Positions 35,701 through 48,269 of a stretch of DNA of 64,000 bases are shown piece after piece. This stretch comes from Neoarius graeffei. Taxonomy: Eukaryota > Chordata > Actinopteri > Siluriformes > Ariidae. The stretch lies in the NCBI RefSeq assembly GCF_027579695.1, contig NC_083587.1:5258001-5322000 (forward strand), in the 5' to 3' direction. The notes under the pieces were generated by a model. It saw only the letters and a list, made by a program, of their open reading frames with translations, made no database searches and was not told where the DNA came from. Within the stretch, counting starts at the first letter, position 1. Every line of letters begins with the position of its first letter. The translations under genes and the position numbers were made by a program.

Positions 35701-38700
35701 CAAAGTGAGTCATGGTAGCTTCAAAGATGCACAAAGTGATTCATGTTTGCTTCATGGCAGCACAAAGTGATTCATGTTATCTTTATGTCTGCAAAAAGTG
35801 ATTCATGATAGCTTCATAGCTGCACAAAGTGATTCATGTTAGCTTCAAGGTTGCACAAAGTGATTCATGTTAGCTTCAAAGCTGCACAAAGTGATTCATG
35901 TTAGCTTCAAAGCTGCACAAAGTGATTCATGTTAACTTCATGTCTGCACAAAGTGAGTCATTTTAGCTTCATGGCTGCACAAAGTGATTCATGTTAGCTT
36001 CATGGCTGCACAAAGTGATTCTTGTTAGCTTCAAGGCTGCACAAAGTGATTCATGTTTGCTTCATGGCTGCACAAAGTGATTCTTGTTAGCTTCATGGCT
36101 GCACAAAGTGATTCATGTTAGCTTCATGGCTGCACAAAGTGATTCTTGTTAGCTTCATGGCTGCACAAAGTGATTCATGTTAGATTCAAAGCTACACAAA
36201 GTGATTCATGTTAGCTTATTAGCTGCACAAAGTGATTCATGTTAGCTTCATGGCTGCACAAAGTGATTCATGTTAGTTTCATGGCTGCACAAAGTGATTC
36301 ATGTTAGCTTCATTGCTGCACAAAGTGATTCATGTTAGCTTCATGGCTGCACAAAGTGATTCATGTTAGCTTCATTGCTGCACAAAGTGATACATCTTAG
36401 CTTCATAGCTGCACAAAGTGATTCATGTTTGCTTCATAGCGTTACAAAGTGATTCATGTTAGATTCAAAGCTACACAAAGTGATTCATGTTAGCTTCATG
36501 GCTACACAAAGTGATTCATGTTAGCTTCATGGCTGCACAAAGTGATACATCTTAGCTTCATGGCTGCACAACGTGATTCATGTTATCTTTATATCTGCAA
36601 AAACTGATTCTTGTTAGCTTCTTGGCTGCACAAAGTGATTCCTGTTAGCTTCATAGCTGCACAAAGTGATTCATGTTAGCTTCATGGCTGCACAAAGTGA
36701 TTCATGCTAGCTTCATGGCTGCAAAAAATGATTCATGTTAACTTCTTGGCTGCACAAAGTGATTCATGTTAGCTTCAGGGCTGCAAAAAGTGATTCATGT
36801 TAGCTTCATGGCTCCACAAAGTGATTCATCTTAGCTTCATGGCTGCACAAAGTGATTCATGTTAGCTTCATGGCTGCAAAAAATGATTCATGTTAACTTC
36901 ATGTCTGCACAAAGTGATTCATGTTATCTTTATATCTGCAAAATCTGATTCATGTTAGCTTCATGGCTGCACAAAGTGATTCATGTTAGCTTCATGGCTG
37001 CACAAAGTGAATCATGTTAGCTTCATGGCTGCACAAAATGATTCATGTTAGCTTCATGGCTGCACAAAGTGATTCATGTTAGCTTCAGGGCTGCACAAAG
37101 TGATTCATGTTTGCTTCATGGCTGCACAAAGTGAATCATGTTAGCTTCATGGCTGCACAAAATGATTCATGTTAGCTTCATGGCTGCACAAAGTGATTCA
37201 TGTTAGCTTCATGGCTGCACAAAGTGATTCATGTTAGCTTCATGGCTGCACAAAATGATTCATGTTAGCTTCATGGCTGCACAAAGTGATTCATGTTAGC
37301 TTCAAAGCTGCACAAAGTGATTCATGTTCTCTTTATATCTGCAGAAAGTGATTCATGTTAGCTTCTTGGCTGCACAAAGTGATTCATGGTCGCTTCATAG
37401 CTGCACAAAGTGATTCATGTTAGCTTCATGGCTGCACAAAATGATTCATGTTAGCTTCATGGCTGCACAAAGTGATTCATGTTAGCTTCATGGCTGCACA
37501 AAATGATTCATGTTAGCTTCATGGCTGCACAAAGTGATTCATGGTCGCTTCATAGCTGCACAAAGTGATTCATGTTTGCTTCATGGCTGTACAAAATGAT
37601 TCATGTTAGCTTCTTGGCTGCACAAAGTGATTCATGGTCGCTTCATAGCTACACAAAGTGATTCATGTTAGCTTCATGGCTACACAAAGTGATTCATGTT
37701 AGCTTCATGGCTCCACAAAGTGATACATGTTAGCTTCATAGCTACACAAAGTGATTCATGTTAGCTTCATTGCTGCACAAAGTGATTCATGTTAGCTTCA
37801 AAGCTGCACAAAGTGATTCATGTTAACTTCATGTCTGCACAAAGTGATTCATGTTCGCTTTATATAGCCAAAAAGTGATTCATGTTAGTTTCATGGCTGC
37901 ACAAAGTGATTCATGTTAACTTCATGGCTGTACAAAGTGATTCATGTTCTCTTTATATCTGCAGAAAGTGATTCTTGTTAGTTTCTTGGCTGCACAAAGT
38001 GATTCATGGTCGCTTCATAGCTGCACAAAGTGATTCATGTTTGCTTCATGGCTGTACAAAATGATACATGTTAGCTTAATAGCTACACAAAGTGATTCAT
38101 GTTAGCTTCATAGCTCCACAAAGTGATTCATGTTAGCTTCATGGCTACACAAAGTGATTCATGTTAGCTTCATGGCTCCACAAAGTGATACATGTTAGCT
38201 TCATAACTACACAAAGAAATTCATGTTAGCTTCAATGCTGCACAAAGTGATTCATGTTAGCTTCAAAGCTGCACAAAGTGATTCATGTTAACTTCATGTC
38301 TGCACAAAGTGATTCATGTTCGCTTTATATAGCCAAAAAGTGATTCATGTTAGCTTCATAGCTGCACAAAGTGATTCATGTTAGCTTCAAAGCTGCACAA
38401 AGTGATTCATGTTAACTTCATGTCTGCACAAAGTGATTCATGTTCGCTTTATATAGCCAAAAAGTGATTCATGTTAGCTTCATAGCTGCACAAAGTGATT
38501 CATGTTAGCTTCAAAGCTGCACAAAGTGATTCATGTTAACTTCATGTCTGCACAAAGTGATTCATGTTAGCTTCATGGCTGCACAAATTGATTCATGTTA
38601 GCTTCATAGCTGCACAAAGTGAGTCATTTTTGCTTCATAGCTGCACAAAGTGATTCATGTTAGCTTCAGGGCTGCACAAAGTGATTCATGGTAGCTTCAT

Positions 38701-39429
38701 AGATGCACAAAGTGATTCATGTTAGCTTCATAGCTGCACAAAGTGATTCATCTTAGCTTCAAAGCTGCACAAAGTGATTCATGTTAGCTTCATAGCTGCA
38801 CAAAGTGAGTCATTTTTGCTTCATGGCTGCATAAAGTGAGTCATTTTAGCTTCATAGTTGCACAAAGTGATTCATGTTAGCTTCAGGGCTGCACAAAGTG
38901 ATTCATGGTAGCTTCATAGATGCACAAAGTGATTCATGTTAGCTTCAAGGCTGCACAAAGTGATTCATGGTAGCTTCATAGATGCACAAAGTGATTCATG
39001 TTTGCTTCATGGCTGCAGAAGATGATTCATGTTATCTTTATGTCTGCACAAAGAGATTCATGTTTGCTTCATGGCTGCAGAAGATGATTCATGTTATCTT
39101 TATGTCTGCACAAAGAGATTCATGTTAGCTTCCTAGCTGTACAAAGTGATTCATGATAGCTTCATAGCTGCACAAAGTGATTCATGTTAACTTCATGTCC
39201 GCTCAAAGTGATTCATTTTAGCTTCATGGCTGCACAAAGTGATTCATGTTAGTTTCATGGCTGCACAAAGTGATTCATGTTAGCTTCATTGCTGCACAAA
39301 GTGATTCGTCTTAGCTTCATGGCTGCACAAATTGATTTCATGTTAGCTTCATGGCTGCACAAAGTGCTTCATTTTAGCTTCATAGCTGCACAAAGTGATT
39401 CATGATAGCTTCATAGCTGCACAAAGTGA

Positions 39430-42400
39430 TTCATGTTAACTTCATGTCCGCTCAAAGTGATTTCATGTTAGCTTCATGGCTGCACAAAGTGATTCATTTT
39501 AGCTTCATGGCTGCACAAAGTGATTCATGTTACTTTCATGGCTGCACAAAGTGATTCATGTTAGCTTCATAGCTGCACAAAGTGATTCATGTTTGCTTCA
39601 TGACAGCACAAAGTGATTCATGTTATCTTTATGTCTGCAAAAAGTGATTCATGATAGCTTCATAGCTGCACAAAGTGATTCATGTTAGCTTCATGGCTAC
39701 ACAAAGTGATTCATGTATAGCTTCAAGGCTGCACAAAGTGATTCATGTTAACTTCATGGCTGTACAAAGTGATTCATGTTCTCTTTATATCTGCAGAAAG
39801 TGATTCTTGTTAGCTTCATAGCTGCACAAAGTGATTCATGTTAGCTTCATGGCTACACAAAGTGATTCATGTTAGCTTCATGGCTCCACAAAGTGATACA
39901 TGTTAGCTTCATAGCTACACAAAGTGATTCATGTTAGCTTCAATGCTGCACAAACTGATTCATGTTAGCTTCATGGCTGCACAAGTGATACATGTTCGCT
40001 TCATGGCTGCACAAGTGATACATGTTAGCTTCATAGCTACAAAAAGTGATTCATGTTAGGTTCTAAGCTGCACAAAGTGATTCATGTTAGCTTTATATTG
40101 GCAAAAAGTGATTCTTGTTTGCTTCATGGCTGCACAAAGTGATTCATGTTAGCTTCATGGCTGCAAAAAATGATTCATGTTAACTTCATGGCTGCACAAA
40201 GTGATTCATGTTGTCTTTATATCTGCACAAAATGATTTATGTTAATTTCATGGCTGCACATCGTGATTCATGTTATCTTTATATCTGCAAAAAGTGATTC
40301 TTGTTAGCTTCATGGCTGCACAAAATGATTCATGTTATCTTTATATCTGCAAAAAGTGATTCTTGTTAGCTTCATAGCTGCACAAAGTGATTCTTGTTAG
40401 CTTCATAGCTGCACAAAGTGATTCATGTTAGCTTCATAGCTGGACAAAGTGAGTCATGTTAGGTTCATGGCTGCACAAAGTGAGTCATGTTAGCTTCATA
40501 GCTGCACAAAGTGATTCATGGTAGCTTCAAAGATGCACAAAGTGATTCATGTTTGCTTCATGGCAGCACAAAGTGATTCATGTTATCTTTATGTCTGCAA
40601 AAAGTGATTCATGATAGCTTCATAGCTGCACAAAGTGATTCATGTTAGCTTCAAGGTTGCACAAAGTGATTCATGTTAGCTTCATGGCTGCAGAAAGTGA
40701 TTCGTATTTGGGTGATAGCTGCACATAGTGATTCATGTAGCTTCAAAGCTGCACAAAGTGATTCATGTTAACTTCATGTCTGCACAAAGTGAGTCATTTT
40801 AGCTTCATGGCTGCACAAAGTGATTCATGTTAGCTTCATGGCTGCACAAAGTGATTCTTGTTAGCTTCAAGGCTGCACAAAGTGATTCATGTTTGCTTTA
40901 TGGCTGCACAAAGTGATTCTTGTTAGCTTCAAGGCTGCACAAAGTGATTCATGTTAGCTTCATGGCTGCACAAAGTGATTCTTGTTAGCTTCATGGCTGC
41001 ACAAAGTGATTCATGTTAGATTCAAAGCTACACAAAGTGATTCATGTTAGCTTAATAGCTGCACAAAGTGATTCATGTTAACTTCATGTCCGCTCAAAGT
41101 GATTTCATGTTAGCTTCATGGCTGCACAAAGTGATTCATGTTACTTTCATGGCTGCACAAAGTGATTCATGTTAGCTTCATGGCTGCACAAAGTGATTCA
41201 TGTTTGCTTCATGGCAGCACAAAGTGATTCATGTTATCTTTATGTCTGCAAAAAGTGATTCATGATAGCTTCATAGCTGCACAAAGTGATTCATGTTAGC
41301 TTCATGGCTACACAAAGTGATTCATGTATAGCTTCAAGGCTGCACAAAGTGATTCATGTTAACTTCATGGCTGTACAAAGTGATTCATGTTCTCTTTATA
41401 TCTGCAGAAAGTGATTCTTGTTAGCTTCATAGCTGCACAAAGTGATACATGTTACCTTCATGGCTACACAAAGTGATTCATGTTACCTTCATGGCTACAC
41501 AAAGTGATTCATGTTAGCTTCATGGCTACACAAAGTGATTCATGTTAGCTTCATGGCTGCACAAGTGATACATGTTAGCTTCATGGCTCCACAAAGTGAT
41601 ACATGTTAGCTTCATAGCTACACAAAGTGATTCATGTTAGCTTCATGGCTGCACAAGTGATACATGTTCGCTTCATGGCTGCACAAGTGATACATGTTAG
41701 CTTCATAGCTACAAAAAGTGATTCATGTTAGGTTCTAAGCTGCACAAAGTGATTCATGTTAGCTTTATATTGGCAAAAAGTGATTCATGTTAGCTTCATG
41801 GCTGCAAAAAATGATTCATGTTAACTTCATGGCTGCACAAAGTGATTCATGTTGTCTTTATATCTGCACAAAATGATTTATGTTAACTTCATGGCTGCAC
41901 ATCGTGATTCATGTTATCTTTATATCTGCAAAAAGTGATTCATGTTAGCTTCATGGCTGCACAAAATGATTCATGTTATCTTTATATCTGCAAAAAGTGA
42001 TTCTTGTTAGCTTCATAGCTGCACAAAGTGATTCATGTTAGCTTCATAGCTGGACAAAGTGAGTCATGTTAGGTTCATGGCTGCACAAAGTGAGTCATGT
42101 TAGCTTCATAGCTGCACAAAGTGATTCATGGTAGCTTCAAAGATGCACAAAGTGATTCATGTTTGCTTCATGGCAGCACAAAGTGATTCATGTTATCTTT
42201 ATGTCTGCAAAAAGTGATTCATGATAGCTTCATAGCTGCACAAAGTGATTCATGTTAGCTTCAAGGTTGCACAAAGTGATTCATGTTAGCTTCATGGCTG
42301 CAGAAAGTGATTCGTATTTGGGTGATAGCTGCACATAGTGATTCATGTTAGCCTCAAAGCTGCACAAAGTGATTCATGTTAGCTTCAAAGCTGCACAAAG

Positions 42401-42720
42401 TGATTCATGTTAACTTCATGTCTGCACAAAGTGAGTCATTTTAGCTTCATGGCTGCACAAAGTGATTCATGTTAGCTTCATGGCTGCACAAAGTGATTCT
42501 TGTTAGCTTCAAGGCTGCACAAAGTGATTCATGTTTGCTTCATGGCTGCACAAAGTGATTCTTGTTAGCTTCAAGGCTGCACAAAGTGATTCATGTTAGC
42601 TTCATGGCTGCACAAAGTGATTCTTGTTAGCTTCATGGCTGCACAAAGTGATTCATGTTAGATTCAAAGCTACACAAAGTGATTCATGTTAGCTTAATAG
42701 CTGCACAAAGTGATTCATGT
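39430..42720 (+). repeat. Higher-order duplication, period about 1.61-1.67 kb
   Basis: Rare landmarks recur: TCATGTATAG at 39711 and 41322, TTCGTATTTG at 40701 and 42311, and CACAAGTGATACATG pairs near 39980 and 41652. Spacing varies from 1,610 to 1,672 bp, so units were gained or lost after duplication. Part of the same series (GCTGGACAAAGTGAGTCATG) also occurs near 35631, a third, older partial copy. Confidence 0.78.
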
Positions 42721-43224
42721 TAGCTTCATGGCTGCACAAAGTGATTCATGTTAGTTTCATGGCTGCACAAAGTGATTCATGTTAGCTTCATTGCTGCACA
42801 AAGTGATTCATGTTAGCTTCATGGCTGCACAAAGTGATTCATGTTAGCTTCATTGCTGCACAAAGTGATACATCTTAGCTTCATGGCTGCACAAAGTGAT
42901 TCATGTTAACTTCATGGCTGTACAAAGTGATTCATGTTATCTTTATATCTGCAAAAAGTGATTCTTGTTAGCTTCTTGGCTGCACAAAGTGATTCATGCT
43001 AGCTTCATGGCTGCAAAAAATGATTCATGTTAACTTCTTGGCTGCACAAAGTGATTCATGTTAGCTTCAGGGCTGCAAAAAGTGATTCATGTTATCTTCA
43101 TAGGTGCACAAAGTGATTCATGTTAGCTTCAAAGCTGCACAAAGTGATTCATCTTAGCTTCATGGCTGCACAAAGTGATTCATGTTAGCTTCATGGCTGC
43201 AAAAAATGATTCATGTTAACTTCA

Positions 43225-43600
43225 GGTGGCACGGTGGTGTAGTGGTTAGCGCTGTCGCCTCACAGCAAGAAGGTCCTGGGTTCGAACCCCGGGTCCGGCG
43301 AGGGCCTTTCTGTGTGGAGTTTGCATGTTCTCCCCGTGTCCGCGTGGGTTTCCTCCGGGTGCTCCGGTTTCCCCCACAGTCCAAAGACATGCATGTTAGG
43401 TTAACTGGTGACTCTAAATTGACCGTAGGTGTGAATGTGAGTGTGAATGGTTGTCTGTGTCTATGTGTCAGCCCTGTGATGACCTGGCGACTTGTCCAGG
43501 GTGTACCCCGCCTTTCGCCCGTAGTCAGCTGGGATAGGCTCCAGCTTGCCTGCGACCCTGTAGAAGGATAAAGCGGCTAGAGATAATGAGATGAGATGAG
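43225..43600 (+). repeat. V-SINE/Mermaid-type SINE inserted in the array
   Basis: Full copy, tRNA-like head first, ending in repeats of ATGAG. It is flanked by a perfect 12 bp target duplication of array sequence, ATGTTAACTTCA, at 43213-43224 and 43601-43612. It is single-copy in the array and so arrived after the local amplification. Confidence 0.95.
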
Positions 43601-44546
43601 ATGTTAACTTCATGTCTGCACAAAGTGATTCATGTTCGCTTTATATAGCCAAAAAGTGATTCATGTTAGCTTCATAGCTGCACAAAGTGATTCATGTTAG
43701 CTTCAAAGCTGCACAAAGTGATTCATGTTAACTTCATGTCTGCACAAAGTGATTCATGTTCACTTTATATAGCCAAAAAGTGATTCATGTTAGGTTCATG
43801 GCTGCACAAAGTGATTCATGTTAGTTTCATAGCTGCGCAAAGTGAGTCATGTTAGCTTCATGGCTGCACAAAGTGATTCATGTTAGCTTCATTGATGCAC
43901 AAAGTCATTCATGTTAGCTTCATAGCTGCACAAAGTGATTCATGGTAGCTTCATAGCTGCATGAAGTGATTCATGTTAGCTTCATGGCTGCACAAAGTGA
44001 TTCATGTTAGCTTCATGGCTGCACAAAGTGATTCATGTTAGCTTCATGGCTGCACAAAGTGATTCATGGTAGCTTCATCGCTGCATGAAGTGATTCATGT
44101 TAGCTTCATGGCTGCACAAAGTGATTCATGTTAGCTTCATGGCTGCACAAAGTGATTCATGTTAGCTTCAGGGCTGCACAAAGTGATTCATGTTAGCTTC
44201 ATGGCTGCACAAAATGATTCATGTTAGCTTCATTGATGCACAAAGTTAATCATGTTAGCTTCATAGCTGCATGAAGTGATTCATGTTAGCTTCAAAGCTG
44301 TACAAAATGATTCATGTTAGCTTAATAGCTGCACCAAGTGATTCATGTTAGCTTCATGGCTGTACAAAGTGATTCATGTTAGCTTCATCGCTGCACAAAG
44401 TGATTCATGGTAGCTTCATAGCTACACAAAGTGATTCATGGTAGTTTCATAGCTGCATGAAGTGATTCATGTTAGCTTCAAAGCTGCACAAAATTATTCA
44501 TGTTAGCTTCATACCTGCTCAAAGTGATTCATTTTAGCTTCATTTC

Positions 44547-44615
44547 TGACCATGGGCTCTGACCAGCAACCCTTTGAGAGAGGGAAAATTTTCTTACAGA
44601 TAACATATCTGTATG
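44547..44615 (+). repeat. Short unclassified repeat at array edge
   Basis: Contains CAGCAACCCTTTGAGAGAGG, then GAAAATTTTCTTACAGATAAC. A close match occurs in opposite orientation at about 55220-55285. No family is recognised. It lies between the end of the array and the LINE fragment. Confidence 0.6.
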
Positions 44616-44645
44616 ATATGTATGTGTGTGTGTGTGTGTGTGTGA

Positions 44646-45535
44646 GGGACTTTGCTGTGTGGTGCAACAGGACCCACCTGCAGCTCAACACCTCGAAGAC
44701 CAAGGAGCTGGTCATTGACTTTATAGGTCCAGACCAAGGTCACACCCAGTTCTGATTGAGGGAGTTGAGGTGGAGGCTGTGGATTCCTACATGTACCTTG
44801 GGCTGTGGCTGGACAGCAAGCTGGACTGGACTTGCAACACCAATCACTTATACAGGAAGGGACAGAGCAGGCTATACATCCTTAGGATGCTGCGGTCCTT
44901 TAATATCTGCAGGAAACTCCTGTGGATGTTCTATCAGTCTGTGGTCGCCAGTGTCCTGTTTTACACCGTGGGGTGCTGGGGGGGCAGCACATCCAAGAAG
45001 GACACATCCAGGCTGGACAAACTGATCAGGCACGCCGGCTCTGTAGTCGGCATGAAGCTGGAGTCTCTGGTGACGGTGGCAGAGAAGAGGACTATGGACA
45101 AACTATTGAACATCATGGACAATACCAGTCACCCTCTGCTCACCATCATCAGCAACCAGAGAAGCCTGTTCAGTGACAGAATGCTCCTTCCCAAGTGCAG
45201 GACAAACAGACTTAAAATCTCCTTTGTCCCTCACGCCATCAGACTGTCCAACTCCTCTCTGGGGGGGAGGAGGGGTAACAGGAGGACAGAGGATGGGAAG
45301 GAGCAGTAGCCTAGTCTAACAATAAGCAATACTGGACAATGTGCAATATAATGTGCATATCTTTTTCTTTTTATATTTGTATGTGTAAATACTTAATTTA
45401 ATTTGTCCAGAAGTTTTTTCTCTATTTTCTATTCTCTCTTTATCCTGTAATGATGCTGCTGGAATCTTAATTTCCCTGAGGGAACCCTCCCAAAGGGATC
45501 AATAAAGTTCTATCTAATCTAATCTAATCTAATCT
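44646..45535 (+). mobile_element. CR1/L2-group LINE, 3' part of RT and tail
   Basis: Encodes the region just downstream of the RT catalytic core: CNRTHLQLNTSKTKELVIDF, then after a frame change VLIEGVEVEAVDSYMYLG, LDSKLDWTCNTNHLYRKGQS, LWMFYQSVVASVLFYTVGCW and a C-terminus ending at 45309. It is followed by a 3' untranslated region, AATAAAG and the tail TCTAATCTAATCTAATC, a short repeat typical of this group. The 5' part with the YADD motif is missing, so it is 5'-truncated, as is usual for LINEs. One frame change lies near 44745. Confidence 0.85.
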
Positions 45536-45805
45536 CAGTCCTGCATGCTTTTGGTCATGATATCACTCCTGCAGCCCCTTCGAAATGGGACAGTGTAAAG
45601 TTGTTTTAAACTCAAATAAAAATCAAACCTGTGCATAGATGTGAACTTTGCCATGGAGAAATCAGCTGAGTGGAGCAAGAGATATCATGTCTTATTATGG
45701 ATGAGAAGATTCTAAGTTTGGATGGCATGGCTCTCCTTTATCCCATGCAATGTTCTGGATAATACATTTACTAACCACAACAAAGTTCTAACTGCGAGCC
45801 ACACA
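45536..45805. other. Spacer without recognised features
   Basis: No gene or known repeat seen between the LINE tail and the tRNA-Glu-containing repeat. Confidence 0.4.
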
Positions 45806-45809
45806 ACTA

Positions 45810-46345
45810 AACAAAATAAAAATTGACAGTTACTTTTCTGGAAAACTCCTAGGTTCTCCTGGGTGTAAAGGTGGCCTTTAAACTTTAACTCTGTCCCATA
45901 TGGTCTAGTGGTCAGGATTCCTGATTTTCACTCAGGTGGGATGGGTTCAACTTCTGGTATGAGAATGCGTCTTTGTTGTTGTCACCCTAGTTGCAAGTCA
46001 TGTGACCTTGAGTGAAATCCTCATTTCATAGGCTCTCACTTTTATCAGTCCTTTTTTTTGCCAGGTGTCATGATGGGACAAGAAGTCTGATGACAGAGTA
46101 GAAGATTCCAGGATTGACTTCTGGCTTACTCAGCTTAGCTCTCTCTTACCCCATCTAAGGTTTTGGGCCCAGTTGTTTGTTAACTCCAACAAAGCACAAA
46201 GACTGTAATCTGAATCTGACCACAGCAGCTGCTGTTCAGCGTTAAAGCTATTCTTAACACCATGGCCTGTACAGGAGGAAAGGGTAAGCATCCATGTTTT
46301 CACTACACCAGGCCAAATGTGTGCAAGTGCATCCAGCTGTTTTTC
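45810..46345 (+). repeat. tRNA-Glu-containing repeat unit, copy 1
   Basis: This ~540 bp unit occurs again in inverse orientation at 52130-52680. Homology begins before the tRNA-like part (CTTTTCTGGAAAA) and continues about 380 bp after it (CAACAAAGCACAAAG, ACTACACCAGGCCAAATG, GTGCATCCAGCTGTT). It might be a long SINE, or a duplicated tRNA gene with its flanks. The upstream homology favours duplication or an element with its own 5' part. Confidence 0.65.
45894..45965 (+). tRNA. tRNA-Glu(TTC)-like pseudogene
   Basis: 72 nt starting TCCCATATGGTCTAGTGG. The anticodon arm CCTGA-TTTTCAC-TCAGG gives the anticodon TTC (Glu). The acceptor stem has one mismatch and the B box reads GGTTCAACT instead of GGTTCGA-type. 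It is probably not functional, although the cloverleaf is still recognisable. Confidence 0.7.
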
Positions 46346-46349
46346 CTGA

Positions 46350-47615
46350 TTTCCTGGCAAAGTATAAGAAAAAAAATTATCAGGCTATGTCAGTTCAGAG
46401 TGCCACAGGGTCATTTTCTCACATACCAATCTGCATATTCTTAAAGGAACCTCCTGTCTTGTAAATGCTCAAATGTCAATCAAATGCTCAAAATGAGCAA
46501 AATGTCCAGCAAATTACATCGCAAATGAAAGACAGGACGCGTATGTCCATTTCCTTCACAGAATCTGAACATGGTCATTGATGGAACTTCTGAATTGTTG
46601 GTGTTGCATTTATTTCAATTCATTGCCCAAAGCACTATATCAATACAATTAAACAAAAGCGAAGATTTGAAAGTTGCATTGAAGCTTGTTGACTGCGAAC
46701 TGAGAAGTAGTCTCTCCGCCTTTTATTTCTGTCTGTATTTGTGAGTGCGATTACCAAAGTGAAATTGAACCAAATATGCAGTGTATTTGGGTTGTGGCGT
46801 ATTTTTCTGAATTAAAAAGTTAGTATAGTACAGATATGTATAAGGTCATCTTTATAAATCACATTAATATTTAATATTATGTTGGTGATCTTTCCCATCA
46901 AAATCAAATCAGGTTGCAAGATCTTGAAAGATTTTAGGTGCAAATTTGCATTTAATAAGTACAAACTGTCTTGTTATGAGCAGAGAAAATGCAATCATGA
47001 CAAAATATTTCATGATTTCAGTCAACACTTCACACTCACACACTGAGGTGAGAACTGTCATGTGATCCTGAAAATGTCCCTTATTATCTTGGGAAGGGGT
47101 ATCTGGCCAGGTTGTGCTTTTGCATTGAGCTTGTGCTCATCCTTGTAAAAACTCGAGTTCAGATTTCAGAGCGATGCCAACTCGGTGCCATGATGATATG
47201 GTATGGATCCTCTCCCCTCAGACCTCATGATGCAATGGTAGTGTGTCTGATGCCAAATCAAAAATCTGAGTGTTTCAATTACATCATAGTCACATAATAT
47301 GCTGCTGGGCTTTTTGCACAGTTTTATGCAGAAACTTTCAGATGGACTCCAATCTCTATGATGAGCATCCATTTTTTCAAGTTCATGCTGCAAGATAAGA
47401 TTGCTCTGCTAACAACTCTTTCACCAAATTATCATTCATAACAACATAATGTAATGTTTCCAAAATTTGCCCATTGCTCTGGCTGAAAAAAATGCCTCAG
47501 CATACTGCTTGAGATGCTTTCAGAACACAGGTTTCAGTGGGCTTCTTGAATAATGCCCTAGATTCAGAATGTTTGAACCATAGAATTTTCTGTTTAAGTA
47601 CTGTGATACAAATCC
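46350..47615. other. AT-rich region without recognised features
   Basis: No gene, RNA or known repeat could be supported. Short open frames have no family resemblance. Confidence 0.4.
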
Positions 47616-47619
47616 ATGT

Positions 47620-48265
47620 CAAATCACCAGGAAGTAATTCAAATGAATGTGACAGAATCAGGAAGTGGTTTAAATTAGTGTCATTAATCTGGAAGTTATT
47701 CAAACTGAAGTAATAAAATGACTATTAATTCAAATTGATGTTATAGCAGCAATCATAAATTCAAATAAATATTACAAACCCAGGAAGTAATTCAAATAAA
47801 TATCTTAAGATCACGGGCGGCACGGTAGTGTAGTGGTTAGCGCTGTCGCCTCACAGCAAGAAGGTCCAGGTTCGAGCCCCGTGGCCGGCGAGGGCCTTTC
47901 TGTGTGGAGTTTGCATGTTCTCCCCGTGTCCACGTGGGTTTCCTCCGGGTGCTCCGGTTTCCCCCACAGTCCAAAGACATGCAGGTTAGGTTAACTGGTG
48001 ACTCTAAAATTGACCGTAGGTGTGAATGTGAGTGTGAATGGTTGTCTATGTGTCAGCCCTGTGATGACCTGGCGACTTGTCCAGGGTGTACCCCGCCTTT
48101 CGCCTGTAGTCAGCTGGGATAGGCTCCAGCTTGCTTGCGACCCTGTAGAACAGGATAAAGCGGCTACAGATAATGAGATGAGATCTTAGGATCACAATTA
48201 ATTCAAATTAATCTGAATGGAACAAAAAGTAATTCAAATGAATGTATAGAATCAGAAAAGAGTCA
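47620..48265. repeat. Degenerate tandem repeat, split by a SINE
   Basis: Variants of AGGAAGTAATTCAAATGAAT recur about every 30-40 bp (for example near 47631, 47661, 47690, 47730 and 47781, and again after the SINE near 48195 and 48230). Periodicity is irregular, so it is an old, eroded minisatellite. Confidence 0.6.
47815..48183 (+). repeat. V-SINE/Mermaid-type SINE
   Basis: Head first, tail ATAATGAGATGAG. The target duplication is ATCTTAAGATCAC at 47802-47814 against ATCTTAGGATCAC at 48183-48195 (one mismatch, with one base shared with the tail). Small deletions in the head and core make it slightly older than the copies at 499 or 43225. Confidence 0.9.
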
Positions 48266-48269
48266 AACA

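Larger units (their letters stand above)
13759..44546 (+). repeat. Giant 31 bp minisatellite array (about 980 units)
   Basis: The consensus unit is CACAAAGTGATTCATGTTAG followed by CTTCATAGCTG. It is continuous for 30.8 kb apart from one SINE (43225-43600). Common variants are GAGTCA for GATTCA, CATGATAG, CATATTAG, CATGGTAG, GATGCAC for GCTGCAC, TATATCTGCAAAA, and GGCTGCAC. Variants are not mixed at random: runs of the same variant series recur at kilobase distance, showing duplication of multi-unit blocks. Units at 13759-14640 are the most diverged, as expected at an array edge. Polarity flips for about 735 bp at two places (28602-29336 and 31991-32725). No ORF of size exists because 31 is not a multiple of three. 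There is no sign of a gene inside. Confidence 0.98.

Noticed and set aside
13759-44546. CRISPR-like array (31 bp repeats)
   Set aside because: Units follow each other without unique spacers and the context is a vertebrate genome; it is a minisatellite.
45894-45965. Functional tRNA-Glu gene (copy 1)
   Set aside because: A changed B box and an acceptor mismatch, plus the same unit repeated elsewhere, argue for a pseudogene.
47112-47393. Short frames on both strands in the 46.4-47.6 kb spacer
   Set aside because: No similarity to any family, no splice context, expected by chance in AT-rich DNA.
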